From Cyanoderma ruficeps (Eukaryota > Chordata > Aves > Passeriformes > Timaliidae), in contig VZDJ01004378.1 in assembly GCA_008694505.1 (NCBI GenBank), forward strand, positions 11,903,472 through 11,967,471: a stretch of 64,000 bases of DNA. The letters are read 5' to 3'. Within the stretch, counting starts at the first letter, position 1. Each line of letters begins with the position of its first letter. Below are positions 54,059-64,000 of the stretch, one piece after another. The notes below the pieces were generated by a model. That model worked only from the letters and a program-made list of their open reading frames with translations. It ran no database searches and was not told the origin of the DNA. The position numbers and the translations under genes were made by a program.

Positions 54059-54774
54059 GAGCCCCATAATGCATGGGGTCCAGAATAGCTAAAAGACCCC
54101 TCACCTAGGAGGAAGCCACACTTTGAGGCATGATAAGTCTGAGACAGGCATGGCCACTGACTCCCCCAGTCCTCCTTTGCTAACAAGAAACAACAAAATT
54201 CAAAGGACATGGGGAAGTAGAAAGGAAACAAAATAGGAACAAAATATTTTGAGAAGTCCAAATATTGTAAGCTGTATTTCAATTTACTGTCAGCTATATT
54301 TTAATTTATGGAGAACAAAAGACATACAAGGAATGGGTTTTCTGCTCAGAGGGGAATTGCAAGTCAAACAACTCCGTTTTCCTTCTGATGATGAATACTG
54401 CCCAGCTTACAAAGAACAAAGGCCACCCAAGACTACACACTCAGCAGCAAAAATACCCTAACAATTCTGTAATTGGCTATTTAACAGAGATAAACCAAAT
54501 ATTGCTGGGGTCTAAGAGTAGTTTGAAAATTTCTATAGCCTTACAATGGAAAATAAAGCAGAGACTGAACACCTTGGGTCAAGGGTTAGACTGGCCCTGC
54601 CTACCAAAGCCAAGAGGATTCTTTCCATTGTCCTCAGCTGGCATTGAGTTCAGCACAGGACAGGCCCCAAAACATTCTCAGTGTCTCAGCTTCCCGAGAT
54701 GTTACACAGCCCAGAGAAGTGAAGTCTCTGAGGAGATCTTCCAAAAGTGTAAACTCCTGATTGAAGGGAATGAA

Positions 54775-55052
54775 GAGAAAAACAGGCTGCTCTCAGTGGT
54801 GCCCAGTAACAGGACAAGAGGCACTGGGCACAGAACAGAACACATAAAAATCCGTATGGACTGAAGAAATATTTTGTTACTGTGAGGGTGACTGAGCACT
54901 GGCACAGGTTGCCCAGGGAGGTTGTGGAGTCTCCATCTGTACAGATATCCAAAAGCCATCTGGCCACAGTTCTGGGCAGCCTGCTCGAGATGGTCCTGCT
55001 TGAGCAGGAGGGTTGGACCAGACCTCCAGAGGTCCCCCCCAGCCTCAGCCTT
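54775..55052 (+). mobile_element. CR1 LINE, 3' fragment
   Basis: CR1 landmarks in order: GCTCTCAGTGGTGCCCAGTA, ACAGGACAAGAGGCACTGGG, TTACTGTGAGGGTGACTGAG, CACTGGCACAGGTTGCCCAG, then CATCTGGCCACAGTTCTGGG, CTGCTTGAGCAGGAGGGTTG and CCAGAGGTCC. The terminal ATTCTATG repeats are not preserved. CR1-like sequence may extend leftward to about 54560, but I cannot recognise it confidently. The 158-codon ORF beginning at 54388 overlaps this element and is not a host gene. Confidence 0.85.
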
Positions 55053-56174
55053 TTGGTGAGACTCACATTGTAGGAGCTATGCTGGATTCACAAACAGGTG
55101 CATCAAGTATTCTTTTCTATTACAGCTGTGTAAATCTAAAACATCTCCACTGACTTTATTGACCTACATGACCTACATGTTTTTTCCTCTTGTAAAAGTA
55201 TTTAATTAGAAAAATTATTTGTGTCTTATATCTAAATGAATATGAACACTGACTTTCTTTTGAAGTCACAAGAAGTAATAAGATGGTTTAAACAGTTAGT
55301 AAAATACAATGTAATTCACCTCAGTAGTACAAGTGGGTATATAATGCCTTTTATTTGTCATTCCAAAGTGGTTGTATCATTATATGTAATTCAAAAGCCT
55401 GAAAAATAAGTTTGATGCGTGCCATTTCAGCACAGAAAATCCAGAAAGTAGAGGCTGAATGGACACTATTCTGCTAAATAACATTCAGAAGTTCTGCATA
55501 CTGACTACAGGAGGTTTTACTAAATAACATGTCTAAGAAACAATCCAGCGCTGGCTATATTCAAGATATCTTTTAATACTATTCTGAAGTAGGTTAATTT
55601 ATCTGAATTTTCATATTAAAAAGAAACCTCAGAAGAATGGAATTTATGCTCTATTCACACTTATGTTCTTTCAAAAGCCACACAAGTATTTAAAATCAAA
55701 AAGCAATTAGTTTTTGTACAAACCAGAATGTTGCTTTTCCTTTATATTCCAAAGTGTGCATTTTTTAAAGAACTATGATAAATGAGAAATCATTTCTTTA
55801 CTGCAAAAAACTGCCTCTTCTTCCTCCAGTACTGATGCCTGCTCTGACACCCTGAGCCTGCTGGCTGCCCACAGCCTCAGACTCATGCCATGTTCCAGCC
55901 AGCCTGCTGGAGATGCTCTTCCATTTCCCTGATTTACTGCAAGGATAAGATGACCTGTTCAGCCAGTGAGTAATCACTCCTCCAAGCTGCAGTCTCTTCT
56001 CTGTGCCACACTGAATGCAGAAAGCTCCAGCACTTGGCTGAAACAAGGCAGGGCTGGCATCCCACCTTGCTACTGATGGGAGTCACCTAAGGCTAGAGGA
56101 TGAAAGCCCAGGGGAAAAAGTGGAAATTTTGTAAAACTATGGAACTTGGTAAACAGCACAGGCTTAAGTCTACA

Positions 56175-56268
56175 ATGCTTCAAACCACCTGGATTAATTT
56201 TGAATTTCAGAGTAAATTTAAGCACTTCAAACTACCTGGATTAATTATGTATTTCAAAGTAAGTTTTA
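56175..56268. repeat. 47-bp imperfect tandem duplication
   Basis: CTTCAAACCACCTGGATTAA and CTTCAAACTACCTGGATTAA recur at a 47-base offset. The similarity continues through ATTTCA(G/A)AGTAA to the end of each unit. Only two units are present, with several substitutions between them. Confidence 0.85.
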
Positions 56269-56763
56269 GCAATAATCCTTAGGTTTCTAGATAAAAATTT
56301 TGCACTCTTGCTGATGGTCAGTCACTGCAGCAAAGAGGCAGATGGGCTTTCACAGTTCCTCCTCTCTGTGTCAGTAGGCTACAAGTGCTGGAATTTGCAA
56401 AAGAGTGTCTAGCTTTGGGGGAAAAAATGGGTGAATTATGAAAAGCAAGAGGGGAAATCCCTTTAGTTTTAATCATAAAATTAAAAGTTTCTGCAAGATA
56501 GCAAGACAGATCACTGCATCAGAAACCCATGCATGTTACTAAGAGCTACAATGTCCATATTTGTGTTTTAATTATTTTGTTAAAAAAATCCTTCCCAAGT
56601 TATAGAACCCCTTTATACACTCTCTCTCTCCACACCTGCTAGCACCAGAATTGTGAGCTGATCCAGTACAACCCTATGCTTCTCACAGCTGCTTAAAATA
56701 CTTCTGTTAGACTGCAGATTTGGATACAATGCACCAGAAACCCATCAAATATCCTGTCTCAGA

Positions 56764-56784
56764 AAACAAACAAACAAACAAACA
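56764..56784. repeat. (AAAC)n microsatellite
   Basis: Five consecutive AAAC units before AGGTATATAG. Confidence 0.9.
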
Positions 56785-59700
56785 GGTATATAGCTTGCAG
56801 ATTTGAGCATAATGGCTCAGATTTTAACCTCTACTGGAATCTGTTGGGATAGATTTAAATAGTTTGCTATTAGGTCAATAAATATTTGCAGTGTCACTGG
56901 GAGGAAGAGAGCGATGAGGAGAGAGCAGTTGCTTCCTGGAAATCAGTCTTAGGTGTTGGGAATTATTACTGCACCAGATACTGGCACTAATATCACTTCT
57001 GGTCTTATAAAAACAAAAATCAGCCAGTTTGTTTAAAATACACTAGTTCCATGTAAAAAAGAATGTACATAGCTTTTGCAGGTGATGCCTTGGTGTTAAT
57101 ACACTGACTAATAAAAACATTACTACTATAATAAGATCTGCTGACCAAGCACCAATTCTCTCAGCTGCTAAGACATTGGCAGTCCTTCCAAAATTCACTT
57201 AAAATAAATGAACTCGTCCTTGTACTTCTTAAGCCAAGCTTGTGGTCTAAAGCAATATTTACAGGGTCAGTAGGGAAGCTTAATCTCTCCACAATTTGTA
57301 TCACTGCCTATCACCACACAAAGCATTTGTCTCTGCAGAGGAGAAAAAAAAAATTAATGATCTTTTGCACATACCTTCTCAGAATTCTTTAAAATTGCAT
57401 TGAGCACAGAAAAAATTAGTCTCCGCCTTCCAGCTCCAAACAATTCTCCACAGGAAGCTCCCATTGAGCTAAGATGTATGCTATGGTAGCTGAATTTTAC
57501 ATTGTCTACAACTGAAACATATATCCAACACACTGGCCCATTCATCTGCCCTGGAAGATTGCTGCTTCTTTTAGCCCATTACAGCTAATAGAAAACACAG
57601 TGATAATTTGCATTCACTGCCATCCCTCACGCTACCAGCATCGACCTTCACACGAGACAAAACAGTACAAGTTGTCTGAATGGCCTGAAACAAAAGTATG
57701 GAGTTAGGAGAGAAGGTCAGGGTTTGGCTTTTTTTTGTTGTTGTTTTGTGGCTTTTTCCTTTTAGCTCACAAAAAGAACCAAAGTCAAAGCAATATTGGT
57801 TTAAAAAGATATCTAAACCATTCCTTACTAAGTGTTAGTCCCTGAACTAAACATTTAAGAAAAACATGAAGAGGTAGTTGTGCTGAAATTTCCCAAGGGT
57901 TGAAAATGTCATGGACATTTGTTACAAAGCTTCACTGTCCAAAATGTAAATGCTGGACTGGGCTGAAACTTAATTCCCAGGACTTGGCAGTGTAGGAAAG
58001 TCTCTTAGCATAACAGCTCAGTGCCAGAATCAGGCTTAAAAATCCAGCACTGTACACTCCTATCTTACACACCTGATATACATCACAGCAACTGATGTAA
58101 GATCAATCTCACAGCTTCAGCTGCCTAAAAGTTCGGTATCTGATCTAATCATCTGGACTCTGTATACAAGCCATGGAAGGAGATGTTCGCTTCCAGAAGG
58201 CAACTAATCCCATTCCTTCCAGCCTCTCCCAGCACCAAGGGCCTTCTGGAGGTGCCAGTCTCTGCAGCCGGTTATCAAGAGAGCCAAACTGGTGATGTCC
58301 ACAACTAGTAAATGAAAAACAGGTAAATGAAACAGCAAATGACAGCAGGCTTGAAAATGCTTGGCTAGGGCGTGTAAGTCTCCCTGCAGTCTGAGTGTTA
58401 GCACACATCATGGCACCATGTCAGACTGTACCAGCCAAGATGCTCTGAAGCAGTGCCAGGCACAAGCTGGGGGCATAGCCCTGATCAGAGGCCATTCCCA
58501 GTCTACCATCTGGATGCAGATAATCTGCAGGGGGTGGAAAGGGGAAGATACTTTAGCCATGCAATCCACAAGTGCCACAGGAAAAAAAAAAATATCCCAG
58601 AAAGCCTGTTCACTGGTCACTGACAGAGCTGGAGTTAAGCTGTACCCTTAACTCTTCTCTACCAGCTGTCATTAAATCCAATCTCACTGTTTGGATTTTT
58701 GGTGGCTTTGTTTTAACACCAGCAGGAGAAATGAAGAAGTGTGGAGGGAAGCACTCGGCCCTGGGGGAGTGAGACACAGCCACAAGGCTCCAGCAGCTGT
58801 CACTGCCTGGGAGCTTCTGCTCAAACAACAGTCTGGCAGAAACAACCCATCATCTGGTATGAGGTAACATAAATACCAGGAAGAAAACATCAATAGCTAT
58901 ATATGTTGTGTTCTGAAAAAAATACTAAATCCAACTAAAGAACAGTCTATCAGGCATCATTTTTTCTCAGCACTTATGACTGCTTCTCCAAAAGCAAGGA
59001 TATGGCTCCATGAGCAATACTCCCTAATTAGCTGTTTTCCCAATTATAACCCATCTGTGGTCACCCTACATCATCTAGTCAGAAGCTGCTGTTGTTCTAG
59101 GCACTGAAAACAATTAAGTTATTCTCAGAACCTGTCCAAATGGAGCAACTCAGCTTTGAACGCCTCCAGCAAGAACCAAGTTCAACAAGCGCACTGATCT
59201 CAATCAGCTCAGATCCTGACCCAAAGGCATCAAGGCAGAATACAGTTGGCACATGTATATCAACTCAGAGAAATTTAGCATTTCCACCAAATTGGCCTGG
59301 AGAGTAAGTGGGAGCCTTGCTGCCCCCACTGCCTCTAAGTTCCACTCTTTCACTGGAATTAAACTACCCTGTCAATGAGACTCCAATTTACATTCTCTAT
59401 CCTTTGATTCCCAGAATTTAGCCACTTTAAAAATAGTATAATTGATTTTAAAAGTCACTTTAAATAGCCTAGATGAAATTAAGAAAGAAATTTCAGAAGC
59501 AATTTTTATTTATATTTTCTGATTTAATTATTTTTCTGATAGTTTGTCAAGAAAGCAGTATGTGTGCATGTTAGTTATAAATTGAATCATGTACTGGCAT
59601 CAAATTAGCAACACTGAAAGCTAAGACACTTTGATAATATTAAGAATATCAAACAGGAAATACCAGAGTAAACATCAGTGTGCTGTACCAGAACTGCATC

Positions 59701-60619
59701 TTAATTCGAAGAACTATCACTTCTCTATGACAAGGTCAATGTCCATATACTCATTTACATTTCTTAACTTTTGTCAAGACTCCCAATAAAAACAACTTTG
59801 GAAGAAGGCAAATGATGTGAGTGCTTCCCCATTAACACCTGGATAGAGAATTCCCAACTTAATTTACACACAGAACATAACAAAAACATACTTCAGAGGA
59901 TCAGGTTTTCAAATTCTGCCCACATGGTCAGAGATTCAGATAGCCTCAAATTGAGGGTTGAATGCCACATATCTCACATTCCTGAATTCCCAATTACCCC
60001 GAGTCATCTAATATGCATGGAAATTGTGTGTAGCTGGTTAAAAAAAGTATTTGAATTCTTATTTCCTCTTAATTAGAATTAATCTACTTGAATAAGTTAA
60101 TAAGGTTTCATAAAAACGGATGGTTTGTGTAACTTCTAACACAATTAAATATTAATAAACTCCTGTGGAAGCTAGATCAATGGAGTACAAAACGCCTTCC
60201 TGAGTTTTATCTTACAACATGTCATTTTAACCAGTTATGTATTTCTCTATACTCTGTAAGAAGTTTTATACAGCAGTAGAACAGGGATGAAACCACACAG
60301 AAAAATCTCAACATTTACAGAGTAAAGAAGTGTATGCATCTCATGCTCAATTTCAAGAATAGATTTTATCATAGTCTGAAATAACTAACCATCACATATG
60401 GAATACACATGCATAATGAATCTGAAATACTATATATAGTCCATCTAGATAGTGATTAACCTGAAATTCCCTTTCTCTGGCCCTACTTGCAACAAAACTA
60501 GAATACTATAAAACCTAATTATGTATTCAATCCTAAATGACAATATTAAATCACTATTTTCCATTTTCCCGTTAATTCTTTTATGACCTTTTGTGAAATA
60601 ACATTTCTAGGTTTCTGGG

Positions 60620-60649
60620 TTTTTCTCTTCTCTTCTTTTCTCTTCTCTT
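60620..60649. repeat. 30-base pure pyrimidine tract (TCTTC-type)
   Basis: T and C only, built from TCTCTT/CTTTTC words. It is partly mirror-symmetric. Confidence 0.85.
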
Positions 60650-61093
60650 AACTAAGGAAGAAGAATCATAAATCTGAGCCTCCACTTCTAAGTTCAATAA
60701 CATAAGGTTGGTAGTACACTCTTCACGCGATAAAGTGTTGGAGACACTGGTCAAACACCAGGCAATTTTTCTTGAATTTTTAGCAGTGTGGTCTAAAACA
60801 TAGGTAAAGAAAGTGTGCAGAAAGCTTTATAAATAACTTTTTTTTCTTTTTAAATTTTGATAATAAATATCTCTGCTAAATAAAATAAAACTAAAATGAA
60901 ACAAAATATCCCACATGAAATACTAAAACCTTCTGGTTATCAGTTTCCCAGAACACTTAGGAAGGTCCAAGTTCCCAGATGCCTCAACCCAACTATTTAA
61001 TGACCAGTCATTTCACTGACATATTTACAGGAAGGTCCATATTATGTAGATTTCAAAGCATTCATTAGCAAGAGGCACAAGAGTAAAACTTAC

Positions 61094-61196
61094 ATTGACA
61101 TTCCTTGCAGCACTTGCCATCCACGTAGGCCAGGGCAGAGTTAAGTGGGCAGTCAGCAAGGGGGCAAATCAAAGCCTCACACTGCACAGTACCGTT
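61094..61196 (-). CDS. NELL2: NELL2 exon: second half of VWC1
   Basis: The 103-base exon starts in phase 0 and ends one base into a codon at T/GTAAGT. It encodes NGTVQCEALICPLADCPLNS, then ALAYVDGKCCKECQ. The pattern C-x4-C-x4-C followed by CCxxC is the second half of a VWC domain, closing the module opened by the preceding exon. NGT at the start is a good N-glycosylation sequon. The following exon is 18.8 kb away, the second-largest intron gap in the window, yet the phase matches exactly (1 then 2 bases). Confidence 0.94.
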
Positions 61197-62438
61197 CTAG
61201 GAGAACAAAAGGTGCTTAACTGATGGTTTTATTTAGCAACAGCAGAGATGTTCTCAAACACAGGAACTTGAAAGTCTATTTTTAAATGCAATGAACTTTC
61301 TATAGACATCCAAAAAAGACAGTTTAAGGTGGGTCTTTTAATAACTACAAGAACAGAAACAATACCTTCAGAATGTCACACATAAAATCTTTTAACATGC
61401 ATGATGTGCTCTTTGAGATGATAATGATCAATTTTTTTTTTTTAGAGGCAAATCTATTTGGAGGCAAAACATTCTGCCAATCAGCAAAAAAACTGACAGA
61501 TTACTGTGAAATGACAACTACAGAGAACAATACTCTGCCTTCTGATTTTATGTTAGAGACAATATATTTCTAGAAGGTAGCAATATTATAGCTGTGAGAA
61601 AAATCCAAGACAAAAATATGTAATGAATTTAACTCTAAATTCAAAGAAATTTAGACATTTATCAGCCAGATTTGATACCATAAAATACTAAAAGGAGAAT
61701 GAATATCCCTCCAGAAATATAAATGTCAAAAAAATACTAAGCTTAGAGACTCATTTAGCCAATTATAGGTAGCAGCAAATCAATCTAAGCTGCAGTACAG
61801 ACAACAACAGCCTTTTCACTGGCTTCTAATGGCCCTTGGATTAAGCATTTAATGAGTTCAAATGGAATGAAAGAGTTTTATATGAATGGACAACGATACA
61901 GACGCCCTAGTTTGGTACCTGAAAGGATACTTGCAATCACATCTGGATTGTGCTACCTTTGGAAATCTTACATCCACCAAATCTTTTTCATTTGTAATAT
62001 AACAAAGCTTGCATATGACCCTGACATTTTACTCTTTATTACTTATTGAGATGTAACCAAAGGCAACCAAAGGAAATCAGGCACAAGGGATCTGTTAAAC
62101 CATTTGCTAAGAAAAAAGGCTGTGTTTATAGTGACAAAAAGCAAGGAATTAGAATTCCAGAGAAACTGCAACTCAGTAAAAGTGAATAACATGATAGCTA
62201 GGTGTATTGCCTAGCACCTGCATATGGTGACAGGAAATACAGGAGCTACACATGCCAGCAATGCTGAAAATACAGGAAAATATATTTATTAATACTATTC
62301 CTTAGATCTAGAACAGATTTTAAAGTTTTTTGTTGTTAGTAGCTAGCATAAGTCTGGAAGTTCTTACTATTTGCCTCAATAAAACTAATCAGAGGAAACA
62401 CTGGCGTTTCTGACGCTCCACTCAAACCATAGCCATAC
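61197..62438 (-). other. NELL2: NELL2 intron, ~1.2 kb
   Basis: Donor GTATGG, acceptor CTCCTAG. The sequence is AT-rich, with an 11-base T run near 61432-61442 and no recognisable transposon. The plus-strand ORFs at 61373-61573 and 61852-62049 have no domain or splice context. Confidence 0.85.
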
Positions 62439-62567
62439 CATGCAAGTGCAGTTCTTACAGCCATCCGTCCAGGATTCAAACTCTCTGTAGGTTGTGTCTT
62501 TCATTGTGCAGGTTCTTTCACAGTAGCACTGATCCAACTTGTTCATCCTCTGCTCAGCTTGAGACAA
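62439..62567 (-). CDS. NELL2: NELL2 exon: end of coiled coil and first half of VWC1
   Basis: The 129-base exon is phase 0 at both ends and encodes 43 residues. It begins LSQAEQRMNKLDQC, completing the coiled coil. It continues CYCERTCTMKDTTYREFESW and DGCKNCTCM. The CxxCxC motif (CKNCTC) and the aromatic-rich strand before it are the signature of the first half of a von Willebrand factor C domain. NCT is a possible N-glycosylation sequon with cysteine in the middle position, which is a poor acceptor. Acceptor AATACAG and donor ATG/GTATGG are clear. An open frame runs past the donor, but the extra residues are intronic. Length divisible by three means skipping would stay in frame, at the cost of VWC1. 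Confidence 0.95.
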
Positions 62568-63575
62568 CTGTATTTACAGTACACAAAAATGTTTTGAATT
62601 TGTAAGTGGCTTCCACATTAGTAAAAACACAATTCAAACAGCCCCCCTCATCATCAAGTACACAGATGAGAGAATACATTTAGGAAAACACAGTCAGAGA
62701 CAATAGAACAATTGTTAAATACAAGATGATTAAATCACCAGTCATTCAGAGACAGAAATTGAGAAGTAATACACAATGCATTTCATCTTTCTTATCGTGA
62801 CATCAGGAATGTCATGGAAGAAAATGAACAGGTCAAGACGGGTACAGCTCCTGATTTCTCTTCTTTGTGTGCGTGAACTGATCAAGAATCTTGCTCCACA
62901 TAAAGTATTTGCAGACAGAGTGGCCAAATGAAAGTAAAGCTCAGAACTGACATTAACAATTTTTTCTGCACTTCAGCCAAGGCATTTTTAACATTGGTGT
63001 ATCAAAGCGACTAGATAACAGCATTCCTGCAGATATCTAAAGAACTGACATTTCAAATCAGAGTGGTCTATTTTCAGCAGACATGAATGCTTTTGGTGTA
63101 ATATTCTAGAGGAAAGAAGTAAGAAAGTTCTGTTTTGGAATTTTAGTTCCTTGTCTTGCATATATTTTGTCTGAACATGTCTTTGGTAGCTCAGGTCTTG
63201 AAAAGTCTTGGTAAGTCTTGCTGTAATAAGCACTATAACCACAGCTGCCTATTTCATTCTAGGTTTACTGATTTATTAGACTTATAGGTAGAGTTTGGAT
63301 ATCTATGAGCCCTTTTATTGCTTGGGGATTTGGATGCTCTTTACTATTAAAACATGTGATTCTTTAAAAATATTAAAACACAATAAAACTCTCTGAACTG
63401 AGAATTTGTATGTATAAATTAGCACAGGAATATAAAGATGTAAATATACCATGCGGGGATGTTCTGCATACAGCCATGTGCACAACCCCATACAAGCATG
63501 AACAATCTGAAAATACAGCTAATAAAGACTGATAGTCCTCATTTCTCCTATGACTAGAGTCCTAGAAAACATTAC
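62568..63575 (-). other. NELL2: NELL2 intron, ~1.0 kb
   Basis: Unique AT-rich sequence with canonical splice signals: GTAATG donor at the right and AATACAG acceptor at the left. An 84-codon minus-strand ORF at 62988-63242 has no recognisable domain and no splice support, so I treat it as chance. Confidence 0.85.
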
Positions 63576-63658
63576 CTTAGCTGATGTTTTTGCTAAAATA
63601 TCTTGCAGTTCCATAATTTTCTGCACAAGTCCATGGAAGTCATTACAAGTTGGGCATG
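63576..63658 (-). CDS. NELL2: NELL2 exon: linker cysteines and first half of coiled coil
   Basis: The 83-base exon enters with two bases of a codon and ends at a codon boundary before GTAATG. It encodes TCPTCNDFHG, then LVQKIMELQDILAKTSAK. The CPTC pair is the conserved cysteine motif just before the helix. The remainder has hydrophobic residues at heptad spacing (L, I, L, I/L), as expected for the NELL coiled coil that drives oligomerisation. It is in frame with the following exon, which continues the helix. Exons 63824-63896 and 63576-63658 together are 156 bases, a whole number of codons. Confidence 0.93.
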
Positions 63659-63823
63659 CTGGAATAATACAGTATGTGTTAATAAATTAATTCACAATAG
63701 GTTCAACCATGCCAAAGTTGACAAACAATACACTTAAATTCAAAGTTTTAAGAAAGCTTGTCAGACAGAAAGAAGATAAAAAGCATACCTTTCACTTTAT
63801 GATATAAGAATTAATAGACTTAC
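63659..63823 (-). other. NELL2: NELL2 intron, 165 bases
   Basis: This short intron has donor GTAAGT at 63818-63823 and acceptor TTCCAG ending at 63659 on the minus strand. It contains no repeat or other feature I can recognise. Confidence 0.9.
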
Positions 63824-63896
63824 TACGATTAAGATCTGGGCACTGAGAAATAAATCCTTGAGGCATGACAAGTAATTGCACATCTTGCATGATACC
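63824..63896 (-). CDS. NELL2: NELL2 exon: end of the N-terminal LamG/thrombospondin-like domain
   Basis: The 73-base exon starts at a codon boundary (phase 0) after ATAG and stops one base into a codon before GTAAGT. It reads GIMQDVQLLV, then MPQGFISQCPDLNR. This is the last strand and tail of the thrombospondin-N/laminin-G-like domain, which in the family mediates heparin binding and contributes to multimer assembly. The cysteine in SQCPDL belongs to the short linker before the coiled coil. The split codon is completed by the next exon to give threonine. The 165-base intron that follows is the shortest in the window. Confidence 0.92.
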
Positions 63897-64000
63897 CTAT
63901 GTGTAAGTGGAGAGAAAACAAAAGGATACATTATTTTTACCTGTCAAAATTATGTTTTTTCATTCACCATGTAAAACATTAAAGCCCGCACAGAAAAACT
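63897..64000 (-). other. NELL2: NELL2 intron, 3' end only (partial)
   Basis: This is the last ~100 bases of the intron upstream of the first exon in the window. On the minus strand it shows a pyrimidine-rich stretch at about 63905-63921, followed by CACATAG at the acceptor. Nothing else recognisable is present. Confidence 0.8.

Larger units (their letters stand above)
42249..61093 (-). other. NELL2: NELL2 intron, ~18.8 kb
   Basis: Mostly unique AT-rich sequence. Identifiable content: a CR1 fragment around 54775-55052, a 24-bp perfect palindrome at 54035-54058, a C/A-rich tract at 53252-53340 that is G-rich on the transcript strand, a 47-bp imperfect tandem duplication at 56175-56268, an AAAC microsatellite at 56764-56784, T and A homopolymer runs at 43078-43092 and 44281-44293, and a 30-base pyrimidine tract at 60620-60649. 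GC-richer patches near 49.6-50.0, 55.8-56.1 and 58.1-58.8 kb contain short ORFs without any recognisable domain. I see no extra exon that I can support. Confidence 0.85.
192..63896 (-). other. NELL2: NELL2 gene, internal part (nine coding exons, both ends outside window)
   Basis: Spliced on the minus strand, the nine exons give one continuous reading frame of about 320 residues. Family knowledge: NELL2 is a secreted, multimeric glycoprotein of neurons, first described in chick as Nel. It acts as an axon-guidance ligand for Robo3, with contacts mapped to the EGF2-EGF3 region, and as a lumicrine ligand of ROS1 in mouse epididymis. Seen here: the order LamG-like end, coiled coil, VWC1, VWC2, EGF1, EGF2, EGF3 matches NELL proteins. 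EGF2 (GRHYCRENTMCVN) and EGF3 (NQHNCDENALCFN) match NELL2 as I remember it and differ from NELL1, which has MHYCHANTVC at the equivalent EGF2 position. No frameshift or premature stop was found in any exon. The promoter, first exons and 3' end are not in the window, so regulation cannot be read here. Confidence 0.95.

Noticed and set aside
54560..54774. Leftward extension of the CR1 at 54775
   Set aside because: Some CR1-like words may be present, but I could not line them up with the element confidently, so the annotation was kept short.
54388..54864. Longest ORF in the window, 158 codons, plus strand
   Set aside because: Its 3' part lies in a CR1 fragment, and the rest has no domain, splice context or plausible start. 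It is a chance or repeat-derived frame.
60620..60649. Triplex (H-DNA) forming site
   Set aside because: It is pure pyrimidine but only partly mirror-symmetric and 30 bases long. I kept it as a simple repeat only.
62385..62567. Reading the full ORF as a small secreted cysteine-rich protein
   Set aside because: The conserved NELL2 sequence stops exactly at a GT donor (62439/62438) and the frame joins the next exon. The extra C-terminal residues are intronic.
1..64000. A hidden multi-gene, defence, CRISPR or otherwise novel system
   Set aside because: No clustered genes, direct-repeat arrays, integrase/attachment sites or non-vertebrate coding sequence were seen. The window is explained by one vertebrate gene and ordinary intron content.

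Overview
The window is a piece of vertebrate, almost certainly avian, nuclear DNA. It is AT-rich and intron-dominated, with canonical GT-AG splice sites. It carries 3'-end fragments of CR1 LINEs and three copies of an LTR family that I recognise from bird genomes. There are no operons, bacterial genes, rRNA/tRNA genes or CRISPR arrays. Nearly all open reading frames in it are chance frames in intron or repeat DNA.

One gene accounts for the window: the middle of NELL2 (neural EGF-like like 2), on the minus strand. Nine internal coding exons can be placed to the base: 63824-63896, 63576-63658, 62439-62567, 61094-61196, 42157-42248, 39351-39453, 36297-36425, 21647-21772 and 192-314, in transcript order. 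They total 961 coding bases, about 1.5% of the window. Reading frame and phase join without a break, and every junction is AG-acceptor/GT-donor. In protein order they encode the end of the N-terminal thrombospondin/laminin-G-like domain, a coiled-coil segment, two von Willebrand factor C (VWC) domains and three EGF-like domains. The signal peptide and most of the N-terminal domain lie beyond the right edge. EGF4-6 and the C-terminal VWC domains lie beyond the left edge.

Layout from left to right (3' to 5' of the gene): EGF3 exon, 21.3 kb intron, EGF2 exon, 14.5 kb intron, EGF1 exon, 2.9 kb intron, second VWC2 exon, 2.7 kb intron, first VWC2 exon, 18.8 kb intron, VWC1 second half, 1.2 kb intron, coiled coil plus VWC1 first half, 1.0 kb intron, first coiled-coil exon, 165-base intron, end of the LamG-like domain. 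Introns hold CR1 fragments (near 5.6-6.0, 18.1 and 54.8-55.1 kb), three LTR copies (6.35-6.9, 25.3-25.9 and 32.5-32.8 kb), simple repeats and a few unusual palindromic structures.

I found no undescribed multi-gene system. The observations most worth a second look are a perfect 39-bp inverted repeat with a 25-base spacer at 26739-26841, and the three LTRs, which all lie in the same sense as NELL2 and keep an ATTAAA hexamer in that sense. Two of the LTRs also share a potential G-quadruplex motif.
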